From assembly GCA_009823395.1 (NCBI GenBank), contig CM020510.1, forward strand, positions 14,793,773 through 14,857,772: a stretch of 64,000 nucleotides of DNA, read 5' to 3'. This stretch comes from Thamnaconus septentrionalis. Taxonomy: Eukaryota; Chordata; Actinopteri; Tetraodontiformes; Monacanthidae. The notes beneath the pieces were generated by a model. The model was not told the DNA's origin and did no database searches. It saw only the letters and a program-made list of their open reading frames with translations. This document shows, in pieces, positions 1 to 10,545 of this stretch; position 1 is the first letter of the stretch, and each line of letters opens with the position of its first letter. A program made the position numbers and the translations under genes.

Positions 1-955
1 GTCAGAGACACATGTTGTTTGGTTATTGGTGGCATAAATAATTTTAAAAATCTGGAGCAAAACAAAACAGTCTGAGTGGTTTGATGTAGAGTAAGCAAGG
101 CTGAGAAGACTATGAAATTTGTTTCAATTTAATAAAAAAAAGAAAAAAGTAAATGAAAATAATCTGTCTCACTTTCTTTATGGCACGACATGTAAAGCTG
201 GGGCGTTTTATGTGAAGCTAGTCAGCAGCTGGTTAGCATCACATCGTACCCAAACTGATTCCAGTGCAACCAGCCAGCCTAATCCCATCCAAAGTCACCA
301 AAAGCTTGATATAAACACGAGCGCACGAGTAAACATCGCTTATTGTGGGGGGGAATCGTGCGCTCAAGTGGCTGGAACAGCTGCCATAATAGTCCGTCGG
401 TGTGTCACTGGCGCAAACAGGCCGACGGGCCAAATGTCAAACACTCCTTCTCTGTAAATAATAAATGCGCGCGTTAATTTTGTTTTCCTTCGGGAGAGGC
501 CGGGCAGGGTAATTTTATCTGTCTCTCAATTAGCAAACATCCCAGCTATGTTGGGCTACGGTGGCATCCTGCACAGAGGAGGAGAGGAGCCGGGGGGTGG
601 GGAGGGGAGAGGTGAAAGCAGGAAGGCGGTGAATGAGAAGCCAGGTTTCCTTGCGAGGCGCGGAGATAACATCCATCAGTTAGCCAGACACTCCAGGAAA
701 GTGACATGTTTCAAGGTTGCAGCCGCGCGACCAAAACAGGATGAACCAGCGATCACCCCGCCGACTCCTTTTTTTTGGTTTTTTTTTGCGCGCTACTGTA
801 GGCAGCCGTGCCCAACCTTTTTGCAAAGAGTGGCAGCAGGATGGAGGCGAGCAGATAGAGGCGCATGGGAGTTTGGATATTGGGAGCGGAGCTTACATAA
901 CCTGATGAGTTAACAGGTCATTCCGAGTTGGACCAGGGCTGATGTAAACGTGTCA
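1..955. other. Non-coding stretch, no gene seen
   Basis: No gene is recognised. A 112-codon open frame at 119-457 has no domain and is matched by an open frame on the opposite strand. The stretch begins A-rich, becomes G-rich near 576-615, and carries GATA-like and AATTA-like sites between 505 and 540 that resemble developmental enhancer sequence. That last point is inference only. Confidence 0.6.
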
Positions 956-982
956 GCGGACAGGCAGCGATATCCTGTCCGC
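956..982. repeat. Perfect 9-bp inverted repeat
   Basis: The arms GCGGACAGG (956-964) and CCTGTCCGC (974-982) are exact reverse complements around a 9-nt loop. The GC-rich stem could form a hairpin. No flanking feature explains it and no transcript is implied. Confidence 0.7.
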
Positions 983-1274
983 AAATATCTGGCGCTGGCC
1001 TCTCAGTGGCGCAGCTTTTTTTCCTTTTTCTGCCCCCGTAACGTCAGTCAGGGCCCGCCGTCTGAGACCCCCACCCTCCCCTCCTTCCCCACCCTGACTT
1101 TCAGTCACTTCCTGTCCAGTGTGTGTCCCGATCGCCACGTTGCAAAGTGAGCGCAAGGAGCTTCTAAACATGTTGCCCTTCCTTATGGGACTCCAGAGGC
1201 CGGAGTCGCTCCCGACCACACGCACAGACGCACAAAAATGAGCAGAGGTGGCGCATCCAATAATGGCACTTGGG

Positions 1275-1275
<1 letters not shown>
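983..1275. other. CT-rich non-coding stretch
   Basis: This is a pyrimidine-rich segment (about 1030-1130) followed by mixed sequence. No gene is seen, and the overlapping open frames on both strands are low-complexity. Confidence 0.55.

Positions 1276-1305
<30 letters not shown>
1276..1305. repeat. (TG)15 microsatellite
   Basis: A pure TG array of 30 bp, followed by G-rich sequence. Open frames across it read as Cys/Val or His/Thr repeats and are artefacts. Confidence 0.95.
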
Positions 1306-1308
<3 letters not shown>

Positions 1309-2126
1309 CAGGGTGTGTGTTGGTCCGGGGGAGGATTGTGGAGGGACATAGGGGGTCCATTGTTCCAGGCTGGAAGGCAGAAGTGTTGGGAGGGGGCGAT
1401 GGGAAAGTCAAGCGGAGGCTAAATTTAGAGCACCTCCGCTCAAGTATTCCAAATATTCTTGCGGGTTATTTGGACGCTCACGTATACACGCGCCGTCGCA
1501 CCGTGTTTCCACGGGTGATGTCACCGCGCCGCCACATCATTGATCGCTGCCGATATGAATCATTTTCTCCGGTCTAAGTCACTGCCTAATTGAGGGCGTT
1601 TGATTTCTTTCCACACCAAATTAGCCTCGTGCCTCTAACTATTGCACACGGGTTCCTTTCCATTTTTTCCCCGTGTTTTTTTCAGAATAGAATTTCAAAA
1701 TAAATAGCATGTAAATAAAAAATAGTATGCCTATTTTCTATTTGTAGCCTTCTGATTTAAACTTCAGCAGCAACCTTTTTCCATTGGCTAATAATACATT
1801 TAAAAATATAAAACAACATCAATGAAGCAATTAAGTAATAATAATATCCTTCAATGAACGTCCTGTCCTGATTGAGCGAGTGCACATGTACAAAATGTAA
1901 AGCCCTTTGCGGCAAATTAACAACAACACGAATTGCGATAAACCAGCAGAATTCGCCAAGTTTATCGACTAGTTTAACAAAGAATGATGAATCTCAGGCC
2001 TGCGGAGGATCCCTCCCAGATGCTGGGACGACGTAACACACATGGGGTTAAATCTTCACGCGTGTGTTGTGGGTCATTTCCTGCCGGCTCGACAGTCTTG
2101 ACCTACTGCTGTAGACCTGGCCGCAG

Positions 2127-2130
<4 letters not shown>
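1306..2130. other. Non-coding stretch, partly AT-rich
   Basis: No gene is seen. From 1555 to 1650 there is unique sequence with TAATT-type sites, and 1660-1960 is strongly AT-rich. A TGATGTCA site (CRE-like) lies near 1516-1523. None of these sites has independent support. Confidence 0.55.

Positions 2131-2182
<52 letters not shown>
2131..2182. repeat. (AC)26 microsatellite
   Basis: A pure AC dinucleotide array of 52 bp, long enough to be polymorphic. Frames through it give poly Thr-His or Cys-Val and are not genes. Confidence 0.96.
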
Positions 2183-2184
<2 letters not shown>

Positions 2185-3324
2185 AGTTGACCCACACTTC
2201 CCGTCAGACAGCGACACCCCCTCACGCGAAGGAGCATGAACTGTCTCCACTGCGTCCCACGCAGAGCCCCACCCCAACCCCGACCCCCACCTCCCGCCCA
2301 CCCCTCATTGTTCTTTTTATAGAGATGGCAGCCGCCGAGCAGGTGCTTCACTAGATAAACAAAACAATTTCTGTGCACTTCGGACACCAGGAACGGCACA
2401 CGGCGTGGCTTCTACCTCGTGTGTGCGTGCGCGCATGATTTTGTTGGCCCAGTGATCGTCATTCCGTAATGTTGGTCACGTCATGGGGACTGTGCTTAAA
2501 ATGTAATTAGCAACAGATGCAACAGAAATACATTTTGTATTTTTATTGGTAGGAAGTAATGGCAAGTGTGTGTTTTTTTGTTGGCTGATAATAAGCATTT
2601 ATTTTTATATAAAAGGTAGGTCTACTGGTAGGAAGGCAGCTATATTGCATCTTCTTGTTTCTACAGTGTTTCTATTCTACAATTGTTTCAAACAATTCTA
2701 TAATTATTGTTATTATTATTGATACTGATATTCACATATAAATGAGAACTTTTTTTGAACAGAACAACTGTTCTACTTTCCAGTCCACCGTCATTAGCTG
2801 GACTGTGTGTTGTACATGTCTGCTCCTATTGTATTGTACATGTGTGTCTGGTTTGCTCATCACACACCCGACTGGGGAGCTACGTGTGTGATATGTTCCC
2901 TCCAGTTGCTCCAGTCTGAGGTCAATCATCACAAACTATCTTTCTGTCACTTGCTGCTGCTGCCTTTGGGCCGTTCAGAGACGCTAAAACAGCATGGATC
3001 TCAAGGCGACTCGAAATACTTTCAAATTAAACTTCAATTATTGTCAAAGTAAAAGTAAATAAAGTCAAAGTTAAAGTTAGATAAAAGTGTTTTTATAGTT
3101 GCTATATAGAATTGTATTATTTTAAACCAAATTGTATTGATTTCAAACATAATTTTATTCTTCATTGATCTGGCTCTGATGTACTTCCTGTTGTAATTGT
3201 TTTAAAACCAATTTGAATTAAATTTTTTAGCGTAATTATTTAATCTTTTACTGTTGTAGATTTTTCACTATTTTCCAAGTCAGTTTTTACTTTTTTTTTT
3301 TGCACTTGATTAGTTGATTAGTTG
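2183..3324. other. Non-coding stretch with small symmetric motifs
   Basis: No gene is seen. At 2761-2774 there is AGAACAACTGTTCT, two steroid-receptor-type half-sites with a 2-nt rather than the usual 3-nt spacer. At 2781-2787 and 2799-2805 there is a 7-bp inverted repeat (CAGTCCA/TGGACTG). TTGTACATGT occurs at 2810-2819 and again at 2834-2843. From 3050 onward the DNA is AT-rich. Confidence 0.55.
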
Positions 3325-3366
3325 GAAGGTGCTGCACTTAGATATAAAATTGGATTGATTGACTGT
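3325..3366 (+). mobile_element. Retroposon-like 3' tail fragment
   Basis: The sequence reads as an AAGGTGCTGCACTTAGATAT-type motif running into GATTGATTGA. This resembles the 3' tail of fish retroposons, which ends in a 'GTGCTATATAAATAAA ... TTGATTGA' arrangement. Only about 40 bp can be recognised, so the parent family is not assignable. Confidence 0.35.
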
Positions 3367-4189
3367 TTGAATTGAGGCCAGGTGTCACTGAACATCGCAG
3401 CCTGACTGAGTGAAGTTAATGGAGAGAAACGTGACAGTATATATAACAGCGAATGGAGTTAACATGGTTTTGGTACCGCGCTCCAAATGGCTTGAGTTAG
3501 GATGCAACATGGACTGAAGAGGATCAAACGCTCCAGACGCGGATCGTCCAGCGTCAGCCACCTCTTAAAGCCCACATTAGGCACCGTTCCGGCTCTTTTA
3601 TTCTACCTCCAACACGTGTATCTCCTCATCTCGTTGCAGTGGAAGTGACCACATGCTGCGCACTGTGATTACACACTGGTGTTTATAGGCCTTCCGCATT
3701 AACACTTGTGTTAAACAGCATGGGGCGCAATTTGCAACCACTTTTTCTTTCCTAAATGCAGCCTGTTGAAGTCCTTGGCACAGTGAGGTAGATGGCACCT
3801 TTCATACTATCTGTATATATACACAAATGTGATACATACAAATATACACATATACATATATACATATAGTGTTTCCTGGACAGGACACTTTGCAGTAAAA
3901 TTATATACGACAAATGAAAATATGCTTTTTTACATTTTTTACATGTTTACAGTTAAATGCTACTTTTTTTTATCATCAATGGTTAATGATTAATTATCAG
4001 TCCTAGAAAATGCATCATGTATCTTCACTAGCCACTTCATCTGGTCATCTGTTCAGCTACTAATTAACTTTAATATCTTTTTCAATAACATTCCCAGCAT
4101 CTCAATCCATCAGGGACATAGACATGGGCAAGGAAGCTTGAAAACTAAGTTTTCTAACTGAGCAGCAGAATAATGGGGGGAAAAAACAG
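3367..4189. other. Non-coding stretch before Tc1 relic
   Basis: No gene is seen. A low-complexity TATACA/CATATA tract lies at about 3805-3870. The end of the stretch (about 4100-4189) probably includes the leader of the Tc1-like element that follows, since sequence upstream of the first recognisable codon also looks element-like. Confidence 0.5.
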
Positions 4190-4640
4190 AGGGATTTAAA
4201 CAACTTTGAGTTTTACATGCCTCTTGGTGCCAGACAGGCTGGTCTGAGTAGTTCAGAAACTGCTGCTTCATTGTGATTGAAACCCGCAACTCATTCTCGG
4301 GTTTACACAAAAGAGAGAAACCATCCAATGAAAGACAGTTGATTGTTGGATCTGAGGTGGATGACAGGGCCAGAATTTGGCTTGAGCAGCATGAAAGAAC
4401 TGCATCCATCCTGCTGTGTGTGAGCGGTTCTGCTGGTGGCGTCGCAACGTAGTTGCCACAGCCAACCATTAGCATTGATGCAGACCATCTGCATCCCTTT
4501 GCGACTACAGTGAACTATCCATGTGACAAAATCTTGACTGTACTCAAACGGCCTCCAGAGCCACCGGACCTCAATCCAACCCATCACCTTTGGCATGATG
4601 CTGTCATGCCAGTATGGTCTGAAATTTCCAAGGAATGTTT
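4190..4640 (+). pseudogene. Tc1-like transposase relic, internally deleted
   Basis: This is a broken transposase of the Tc1 branch of the Tc1/mariner superfamily, whose intact members cut and paste DNA with a DDE catalytic triad. Conceptual translation in order shows an N-terminal block (DLNNFEF then GARQAGLSSSETA, 4193-4270), a helix-turn-helix-like SRVYTKER block (about 4294-4317), RIWLEQHE (about 4372-4395), ADHLHPFATT (about 4480-4509), and LKRPPEPPDLNPTHHLW (about 4543-4593). It ends at SEISKECF (about 4618-4640). An intact protein of this group has roughly 340 residues. Here the segments carrying the first catalytic Asp and the QDNAP-type block are missing, there are in-frame stops and frameshifts, and the C-terminus is absent. 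The gene is dead. It is the clearest protein homology in the window, and the assignment rests on recognised family blocks rather than a search. Confidence 0.85.
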
Positions 4641-4740
4641 TTAGCATTCCCGGCAGCGGCAAGGTGTAGTGGAGAACTTCGTACGGCGAAACAGCGCGTC
4701 ACGTTCGCAGAGGTTGCACAAGTTTACATCCATCGGCCCT

Positions 4741-4782
4741 CACGCTCACGCTCACGCTCACGCTCACGCTCACGCTCACGCT
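4741..4782. repeat. (CACGCT)7 hexanucleotide array
   Basis: Seven exact CACGCT units begin about 100 bp after the Tc1 relic ends. In frame, the array reads as Ser-Arg or His-Ala dipeptides, so it creates spurious RS-like frames. It is CpG-containing and GC-rich, unlike the many CA arrays here. Confidence 0.95.
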
Positions 4783-5130
4783 CGAGCACGCGCGGAGGCG
4801 CGATTGTGTTTCGGGGCGTGTGCGTGCGATCTCTGCGTGCATAACGAGAACCAAATGGCTTGGTGTGTGTGAGTGCATGGCTTCGCCCCCCCCCTCCAAC
4901 CCCCCCATCTCTAATCAGACAAGCCCCAGGAGTATGGTGTGAGCGCAGACCCGGGGCTTAGAGCCCTGAGCTGCTACATAAATCAGCTCTGGCCATTGAG
5001 AGGCCTGGATACATGTGGACTCCACTAACCCGCCGGCTGAGCTCGCAACTATTGTATTTCTATAGCATTTTACATAATCATCGTAATCATTTTGTTTTGT
5101 TTTTCGGCCCTCTGCAGTGACCGAAAAGGC

Positions 5131-5134
<4 letters not shown>
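4783..5134. other. Non-coding stretch
   Basis: No gene is seen. It holds a C run at 4887-4895 and unique sequence at 4960-5060 that looks constrained (balanced composition, no repeats). This is a judgement by eye. Confidence 0.5.

Positions 5135-5170
<36 letters not shown>
5135..5170. repeat. (AG)18 microsatellite
   Basis: A pure AG array of 36 bp, homopurine on the + strand. Confidence 0.95.
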
Positions 5171-5173
<3 letters not shown>

Positions 5174-7969
5174 GCTGTAGAAATAGTTAATCTTGTGATT
5201 TTGAGGAGCGACCACAGAGGGCCCTGCTGCGGGCCGGGTAGGTGGTCTCTGAGGACAAGTCCGGGTTCTGTCGAAAAAGGAAACTATTTATAATGTATTC
5301 CCACTTTTCTCCACGATTGATTACAGATCTGTTATTCCTTTCCCACTCTCCAAATCTCTCCAAACTCCCTCGGCCTGCTTTCCTCCATCCTCTCCGTTTC
5401 AGTCCTCATTCCCCACAGGAGGTGGCCTCTCTCTGTCCTCCATCTCTCCTTATCCTCCCTTTCCTTCTCTTTCACATCTGGTCAGGCAGCTGTGGCTGGC
5501 CGGGGTTCAGTGGTGTTGGGAAGGTGTGGAGGGAAGAAGAAAAGAGGGAGGAGGAGAAGTGGAAGGAGGAGGGTGGTTGGGTTTTGACGAGGCTATCGAT
5601 TGCAAAGCCCAGGGCACAGCGAGAGAGAGAGAAAAAAGATTTGAAGTCAAAGGAGCATTGTGAAAAAAAAAGGTTTAAACCAAATCTTTTCTCTTTCTCT
5701 CAGTCTATCTATCACACTGTCTCTCCGTGCACTATTAAACTCTTCGGGAAAGCAGGAGGTGGGCTGGGCGGGCTGGCTAATGGAGGCTGTGGGCTTAGGG
5801 GAGAGGCATGGGAGGAAGGCGAGGGGCAAAGATTTCAATATCTGATTTCCACATCTTAAAGGAATTAATCTATCTCGCCCTGGGGCTCGTTCAAACTGGA
5901 GAGAGGCGAGAGGAAGGGTGGGAGGGAGAGGAGGGGGAGGAGGAGGACAAAGGGTGAGGGCACTTATGACATTTTCATTGTGGAATCCCATTTCCATTGT
6001 TTCTGCGGTCAACATGTTGCCCAAAAGACTCCACATGCCAGCATGGCCACACAGGCTCTTGGCTGCTTAAACGCTCACAGATGCCATGACACACTTTTGC
6101 ACACATGCAGATGACTTGATTCCTGTCAGGCCGAGGTACTTTTGTCCTGCAATGTGCCAATGTCAGCAAATGGTTGACTGCTTGCAGTGCGTCACGCCGT
6201 CGTCTCATTCCAGGATATGACCAAACGCTGCCCATGTTTGGTTGCCACCCATTTTTCTTTTTCGAGACCGATACCGGGCACAACTTCCTCACGCCTTCAG
6301 CTAAAGTTCACGACCCCTCAAGAGTTCAAGTTGGGACGAGGGACCTTGTGAGGGAAAAGTCAACTCACTGCCACAGTCTCACATGACTCTTAGCATATGG
6401 TAAGCTACCCCGCGGCGAGTGGGGAAAAAAAAAATAAAGAAACACCGCTTTCAGTTGCTTCCAGTTCCTTCCAACTTATTTTATGGCCGCTTGGAGCGGC
6501 CAGACAAACAAAAAGAGAAAAAAAAAAAAGGAAAGGCAGAGCGATAATGTTTAAATTCAGGGGCGGGAACAGAGATGGAATTATAATATGTCACCTATGG
6601 AATAGAGACGGCGCGCAGGACGGGAGGGGAGCGTGCAGGTGGGTGCATGCAGCGGGGAGGATGTAGGCATGGTGTGTATTGTTTTCTGCATTCATGTGTC
6701 ATTGCATGCGTGTGTGAGTGTGTGTGTGTGTTTTGCCGCTGCGGTGCTCGGGAAGGTGAACTCCAAGGCTCCTCGCAGAACAGGAAGCCCCTGATTAGCG
6801 CTAACGAGAATTGCAGACCATATTAATGCAACCACACACCTCTCTCTCCTCCCACCCTCGATCTCTCGCCCCTGCCATCTGCACTTCCTGCGCTCTTTGC
6901 CAGACATCATAAACCCTGTGCAGAACACTGTGGAGGAGGCGACAAGCTCGCTGCCACACACTCAGCGTCGCCCGCAGTGCAATTTCTTTTCTTTTTTTTT
7001 TTTAACTATGCTGCGTATATAACATATGAAGTGCGCTCATTGGAGAGATCCGACACAGTGGAAGAGTTCATTGCACAAACATTTGCGGCCCTAAACAAAC
7101 ACAGAAAGCGCAGTGGAAAGAAAGAAAAAAAAAGTCACTCTGGCACAAACATTGACATCTGTGCTTGAACACACTTTTTTCTTTTCTTTTTTTTGCGTTT
7201 GGTCTTAGTTCCCAGCACTTTCAATTTGCATAGACAAGAATCAGAGCTCGGAGATCAAAGATAAGGAGAGCGCGAAGCTCGGGAGACGGAGGACGAGGGG
7301 ATGGAAAAAAGAAAAGAAAAAAAAAAAAGGTCTGCTGGTGTGCAAGTCTTATTAAATGTTCCCGCAGCTGGACAGACTGGGCGTTTTCATATTGAGACAT
7401 GGATACCCTCTCCGCTATTCTCTTGACTCCCACCCACATATTAACATGTGTTTCGCATTCAAAGAGGAGATGTGCAAAGCCACGGCCAAGAGAGTGACTG
7501 GCAGCCTGCTCGCTCACTCACACTTGCTCTCCTCTCTCCGCTGCGTGAAGTCATAGAAATCAGCTCACAGAGCGGCGGCGGCGCCTTTTTCCGAGCACCG
7601 TGGCATTGTTTGAGCGCCGGGGGTCAAATCGAGGTTGAACCTTTTAACATATGCAAAGCACGTCAAAACAGTTATTTTAAAAAAAAAAAAATACTTGTAC
7701 TGTTAAGACGTGACACGCTGAGCGACAAGAGTTTGCACTCAGTTTCAGTGTGCATTAGGCTAGCCGGCAACTTTAGATTGTCTGTACGTGAGAAAGTGGA
7801 TGGCTGATTGCCTCCATGTGGCCCTTCGATAAACTGGTGTCTTGTCCAGGATGAAACTCCCACTTTCACCCTAAGACACCAGGCATAGACAGAGCGAGAG
7901 GATGTTTGTAGCTGACTTCAGAATAAGATGTTACGACCTTTAAATTCAGGGAGGGAAAGAACTTATGGT
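5171..7969. other. Non-coding stretch with purine tracts
   Basis: No gene is recognised. The 205-codon frame at 5242-5859 runs through Pro/Ser-rich then Glu/Lys-rich low complexity, and opposite-strand frames are equally open. A G/A-rich block lies at 5895-5955. Short poly(A) or poly(T) runs occur near 6425, 6519, 6986, 7316 and 7679. A short (TG)n run is at about 6711-6730. The 119-codon frame at 7448-7807 has no domain. Confidence 0.55.
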
Positions 7970-8075
7970 AAATGGACTGCACTTATATAGCGCTTTTCCG
8001 GCACCTTCCGGTACCCCAAAGCGCTTTACAAAGGTCTATCATTCACCCATGCACACACATTCACACACCAACTTA
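7970..8075 (-). mobile_element. Dispersed fish repeat, retroposon-like end
   Basis: The segment opens with AATGGACTGCACTTATATAG and continues to AAAGCGCTTTACA and ATTCACCCATGCACACACA. I recognise this as a repeat found many times in teleost genomes. Read on the minus strand, it resembles a 'GCGCTATATAAGTGC' retroposon tail. The family name and full boundaries are uncertain. It sits about 50 bp before the inverted-repeat element at 8125. Confidence 0.55.
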
Positions 8076-8124
8076 CAACCTTAAGTACATAAACCATTTT
8101 TTTTTAGTTGACAAATTTCAAATC

Positions 8125-8302
8125 ATGTTTCATATCGTTGGCCTAATAGCCTAATAGCATAGTTGCCTAAGTCGTATTTGAACGGAAAACAAGAAAAAAC
8201 CCTTTCTTTTTAAGAAGCGCATTTGTATTTTTTTTTTAGATATCACAATTTGGCCAAAAATGACTTAGGCAATTACGCTATTAGGCTAACGATATGCAAC
8301 AT
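8125..8302. mobile_element. Terminal-inverted-repeat MITE-like element (178 bp)
   Basis: The left end (ATGTTTCATATCGTTGGCCT, from 8125) and the reverse complement of the right end (ATGTTGCATATCGTTAGCCT, ending at 8302) match over 20 bp with two differences. The similarity continues through AATAGC and TTGCCTAAGTC for more than 40 bp in total. The interior is AT-rich with no coding potential. The left arm carries a small duplication of CCTAATAG. This structure fits a miniature inverted-repeat transposable element. No clear target-site duplication is visible, so the superfamily is not assigned. Confidence 0.75.
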
Positions 8303-8611
8303 AGTAAATGCACAAAATGTACAACACTATCACTGATTCTTATTCTTCCAATTCTTAGAGGGTGGGAAGTGCTCAAATTCAGTACATGCTGCGTCGACAG
8401 ACAGTGCAAAGACAATAACGACTGTGCTTTCTTAACAACACAGGCTTCTTGTAAGGCAGCAGCCACCATCTCATTCTATTATTTCAAACTACACAATGTG
8501 TATGCACATGTCCTGTACGCATACAAGTCTACATGCATGTGCCCCAACAGGGGGGTCTGTTTGATCACATTCAGTGTAGGTATGAGCTCAGAGTGGGCGG
8601 ATGAGGGCCAG
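8303..8611. other. Non-coding stretch
   Basis: No gene is seen. The 133-codon + frame here and the - frames opposite have no domain and run into the CA array. Confidence 0.5.
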
Positions 8612-8654
8612 ACACACACACGCACAAACATAAACACACACACACACACACACA
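8612..8654. repeat. Interrupted (CA)n array
   Basis: CA repeats with G and AA interruptions. The purest part is about 8635-8653. Confidence 0.9.
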
Positions 8655-10356
8655 GACGCACAAAAGGGAGTTGCATAAAGGGGGAGAATGCTTGAGGAAA
8701 CACATGGCATTATAATAAGTGAGCGCAGGTAGCGTCTTTGCACATAAAGGGGTCATAGACCGAGGAGGGGGTGGCTGGTCGGAGTCGGAGGGGTCTCTGT
8801 GTCTGGTTTACCCAGCTGAGGAACCAGTGGGTCCAGACGGAGTCGCCCACCGTACCCTCCCTATTCCCCGACTTCCTGTCCCTGCCGGAGTGATGTCACG
8901 GGCCAGCTGGGGATGTCACGTCCACACCCGCCTTCCCCTCCTCCCCGTCCTCTTCTCCGCGTCCCCTGGCTCCCCCTCTCTCAAGTCGGCTTCAATCGCT
9001 GGCGTCCCACTGTGACCCGGGACCGTCGATGCGGCACGTACCAACGCTAATGGAAAGACAACCCGGCGCGTCTTGTAAACACAAATCACAGAAAGCATGT
9101 AATCCAGGCTGAGCGCGTCCACGAAAACTGGAATGTACACAAAAACATAAATAATTGTGTAACCCAAACAGGGTAAATATGGTGTATTGTCTTATGCAAT
9201 TTAATAGCCCCTTGAGAAATAAATGAAAAAAAAAAAGCTGAAGGGGAGCAGCTCACAAAGCTGTAGCGCAACTCAAGGCCTCGCATTCAAACAAACTTGA
9301 AATTGGAAAAAAGAAGATACAGCAGTTGTTCCTTTATGATTATTTGATTATGCTCACTGGTGGAAACAGGTCTCAAGTAATAGGACCAAGGTGGGAAACA
9401 TTGAGCTTTGTCTTTTCCTATCAAGTATCATCAGTTATCACTCCATTTTGGCTCATATGCTGCTGATTTATGTGCAAGCATTTTGTTAAAAACTCAAATT
9501 TCTGTCCGGAAAGTGACAGCTTACGGACATCATTCAGTGCCGTCTTGAAAACCAGCATCACTACTGGGAGGAAGAAAGTGACAGATTTATGGCCAAATAA
9601 ACCATAAAGAGCCCTCAGGCATGCTCAACCTCTTTTGGCCACCTCAGCTAATGAAATTGGAGCAAGTTCAACTTCCTGTGCAAAAGCCAAAAGAACAGAG
9701 TACTTCTTCAATTCGACACAGGTCTGGTCCCCGTTTCAACCAGATACTGAATATATGTTTTATTGCCGGTTTATGCTCTACCCAGGGTCTCTGGTGAGCC
9801 TGCAGAGTTATCTGAGTAGCGGTACCTCTCAACCTGACAGAGTTTTCAAGATCATTAGTGCGAAGGTTCATTCCATGAGGTGGTTTCCAGACGTCATAGC
9901 GACACCCACATGGAGAAATCTCTTAGAATATTTTCCCAGCAATCGCAAAAGTTCCTCAGAAAATCACTTTGGCAATTGGCCAATGCAGCCTCTGAAGACG
10001 AACGTGGCCGGTCCCGTCGAGAAAATTACACACATCAGATTCTGTTATGAAGTTGTGATTCATTCTTATTACGCTTTAGAAGTCACTAAGTGATAACATT
10101 TCAGCAGCGTGAACTGGCAAGATATGGTCAAGAACATCAGAGCCTTCGGGGAGACTGCTTTTCAAGTTCCAAACTAGATTGCTATGGTAGGAAAAAAAAA
10201 AGAAGATAATTTTGATTGCTAATTACAATACGATTAAAGAAAATTTCAGTTTACTGGATATAATTATAGAAGAGACGTCATAAGTGATCACCAAATCAGG
10301 CGCTGCATTGAAATCTGGAATGCTGTGGCGTTTGCCTGTTGGGTTAGGTTGAAACA
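8655..10356. other. Non-coding stretch with one unexplained open frame
   Basis: No gene is recognised. An ATG-started 152-codon frame at 9635-10093 is not low-complexity and contains Trp, Cys and Tyr throughout, but shows no domain, signal peptide or splice context that I can recognise. It is most likely chance. GATGTCAC occurs at 8892-8899 and again near 8911. Confidence 0.5.
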
Positions 10357-10545
10357 AGAGTGAGGACTAGGGTTAGGGCTAGGACTAAGGTTAGGGTTAG
10401 GACAAGAATTTGGGTTAGGACTCGGTTTAGGTTTAGCGCTAGGACTAGGGTTGGGACTCAGTTTAGGTTTAGGAATAGAACTAGGGTTAAGGCGAGGACT
10501 AAGGTTAGGGTTAGGACTTGGACAAGGACTAGGGTTAGGGTCCAG
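10357..10545 (+). repeat. Degenerate telomere-like (TTAGGG) minisatellite
   Basis: About 190 bp is built from TTAGGG, TAGGAC, TTTAGG and CTAGGG variants. Exact TTAGGG or GGGTTAGG steps recur near 10368-10405 and 10500-10545. Larger units of about 36-45 bp beginning GGACT repeat with variation. Because the unit is a multiple of three or nearly so, it leaves open frames (Arg/Thr-Val on +, Pro-Asn-Ser on -) that are not genes. It is interstitial rather than a chromosome end, since unique sequence flanks both sides. Confidence 0.88.

Noticed and set aside
4635..4844. Arg-Ser dipeptide frame resembling an RS domain
   Set aside because: It arises only from the (CACGCT)7 array.
5242..5859. 205-codon + frame
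   Set aside because: Made of Pro/Ser-rich then Glu/Lys-rich low complexity from CT and GA tracts.
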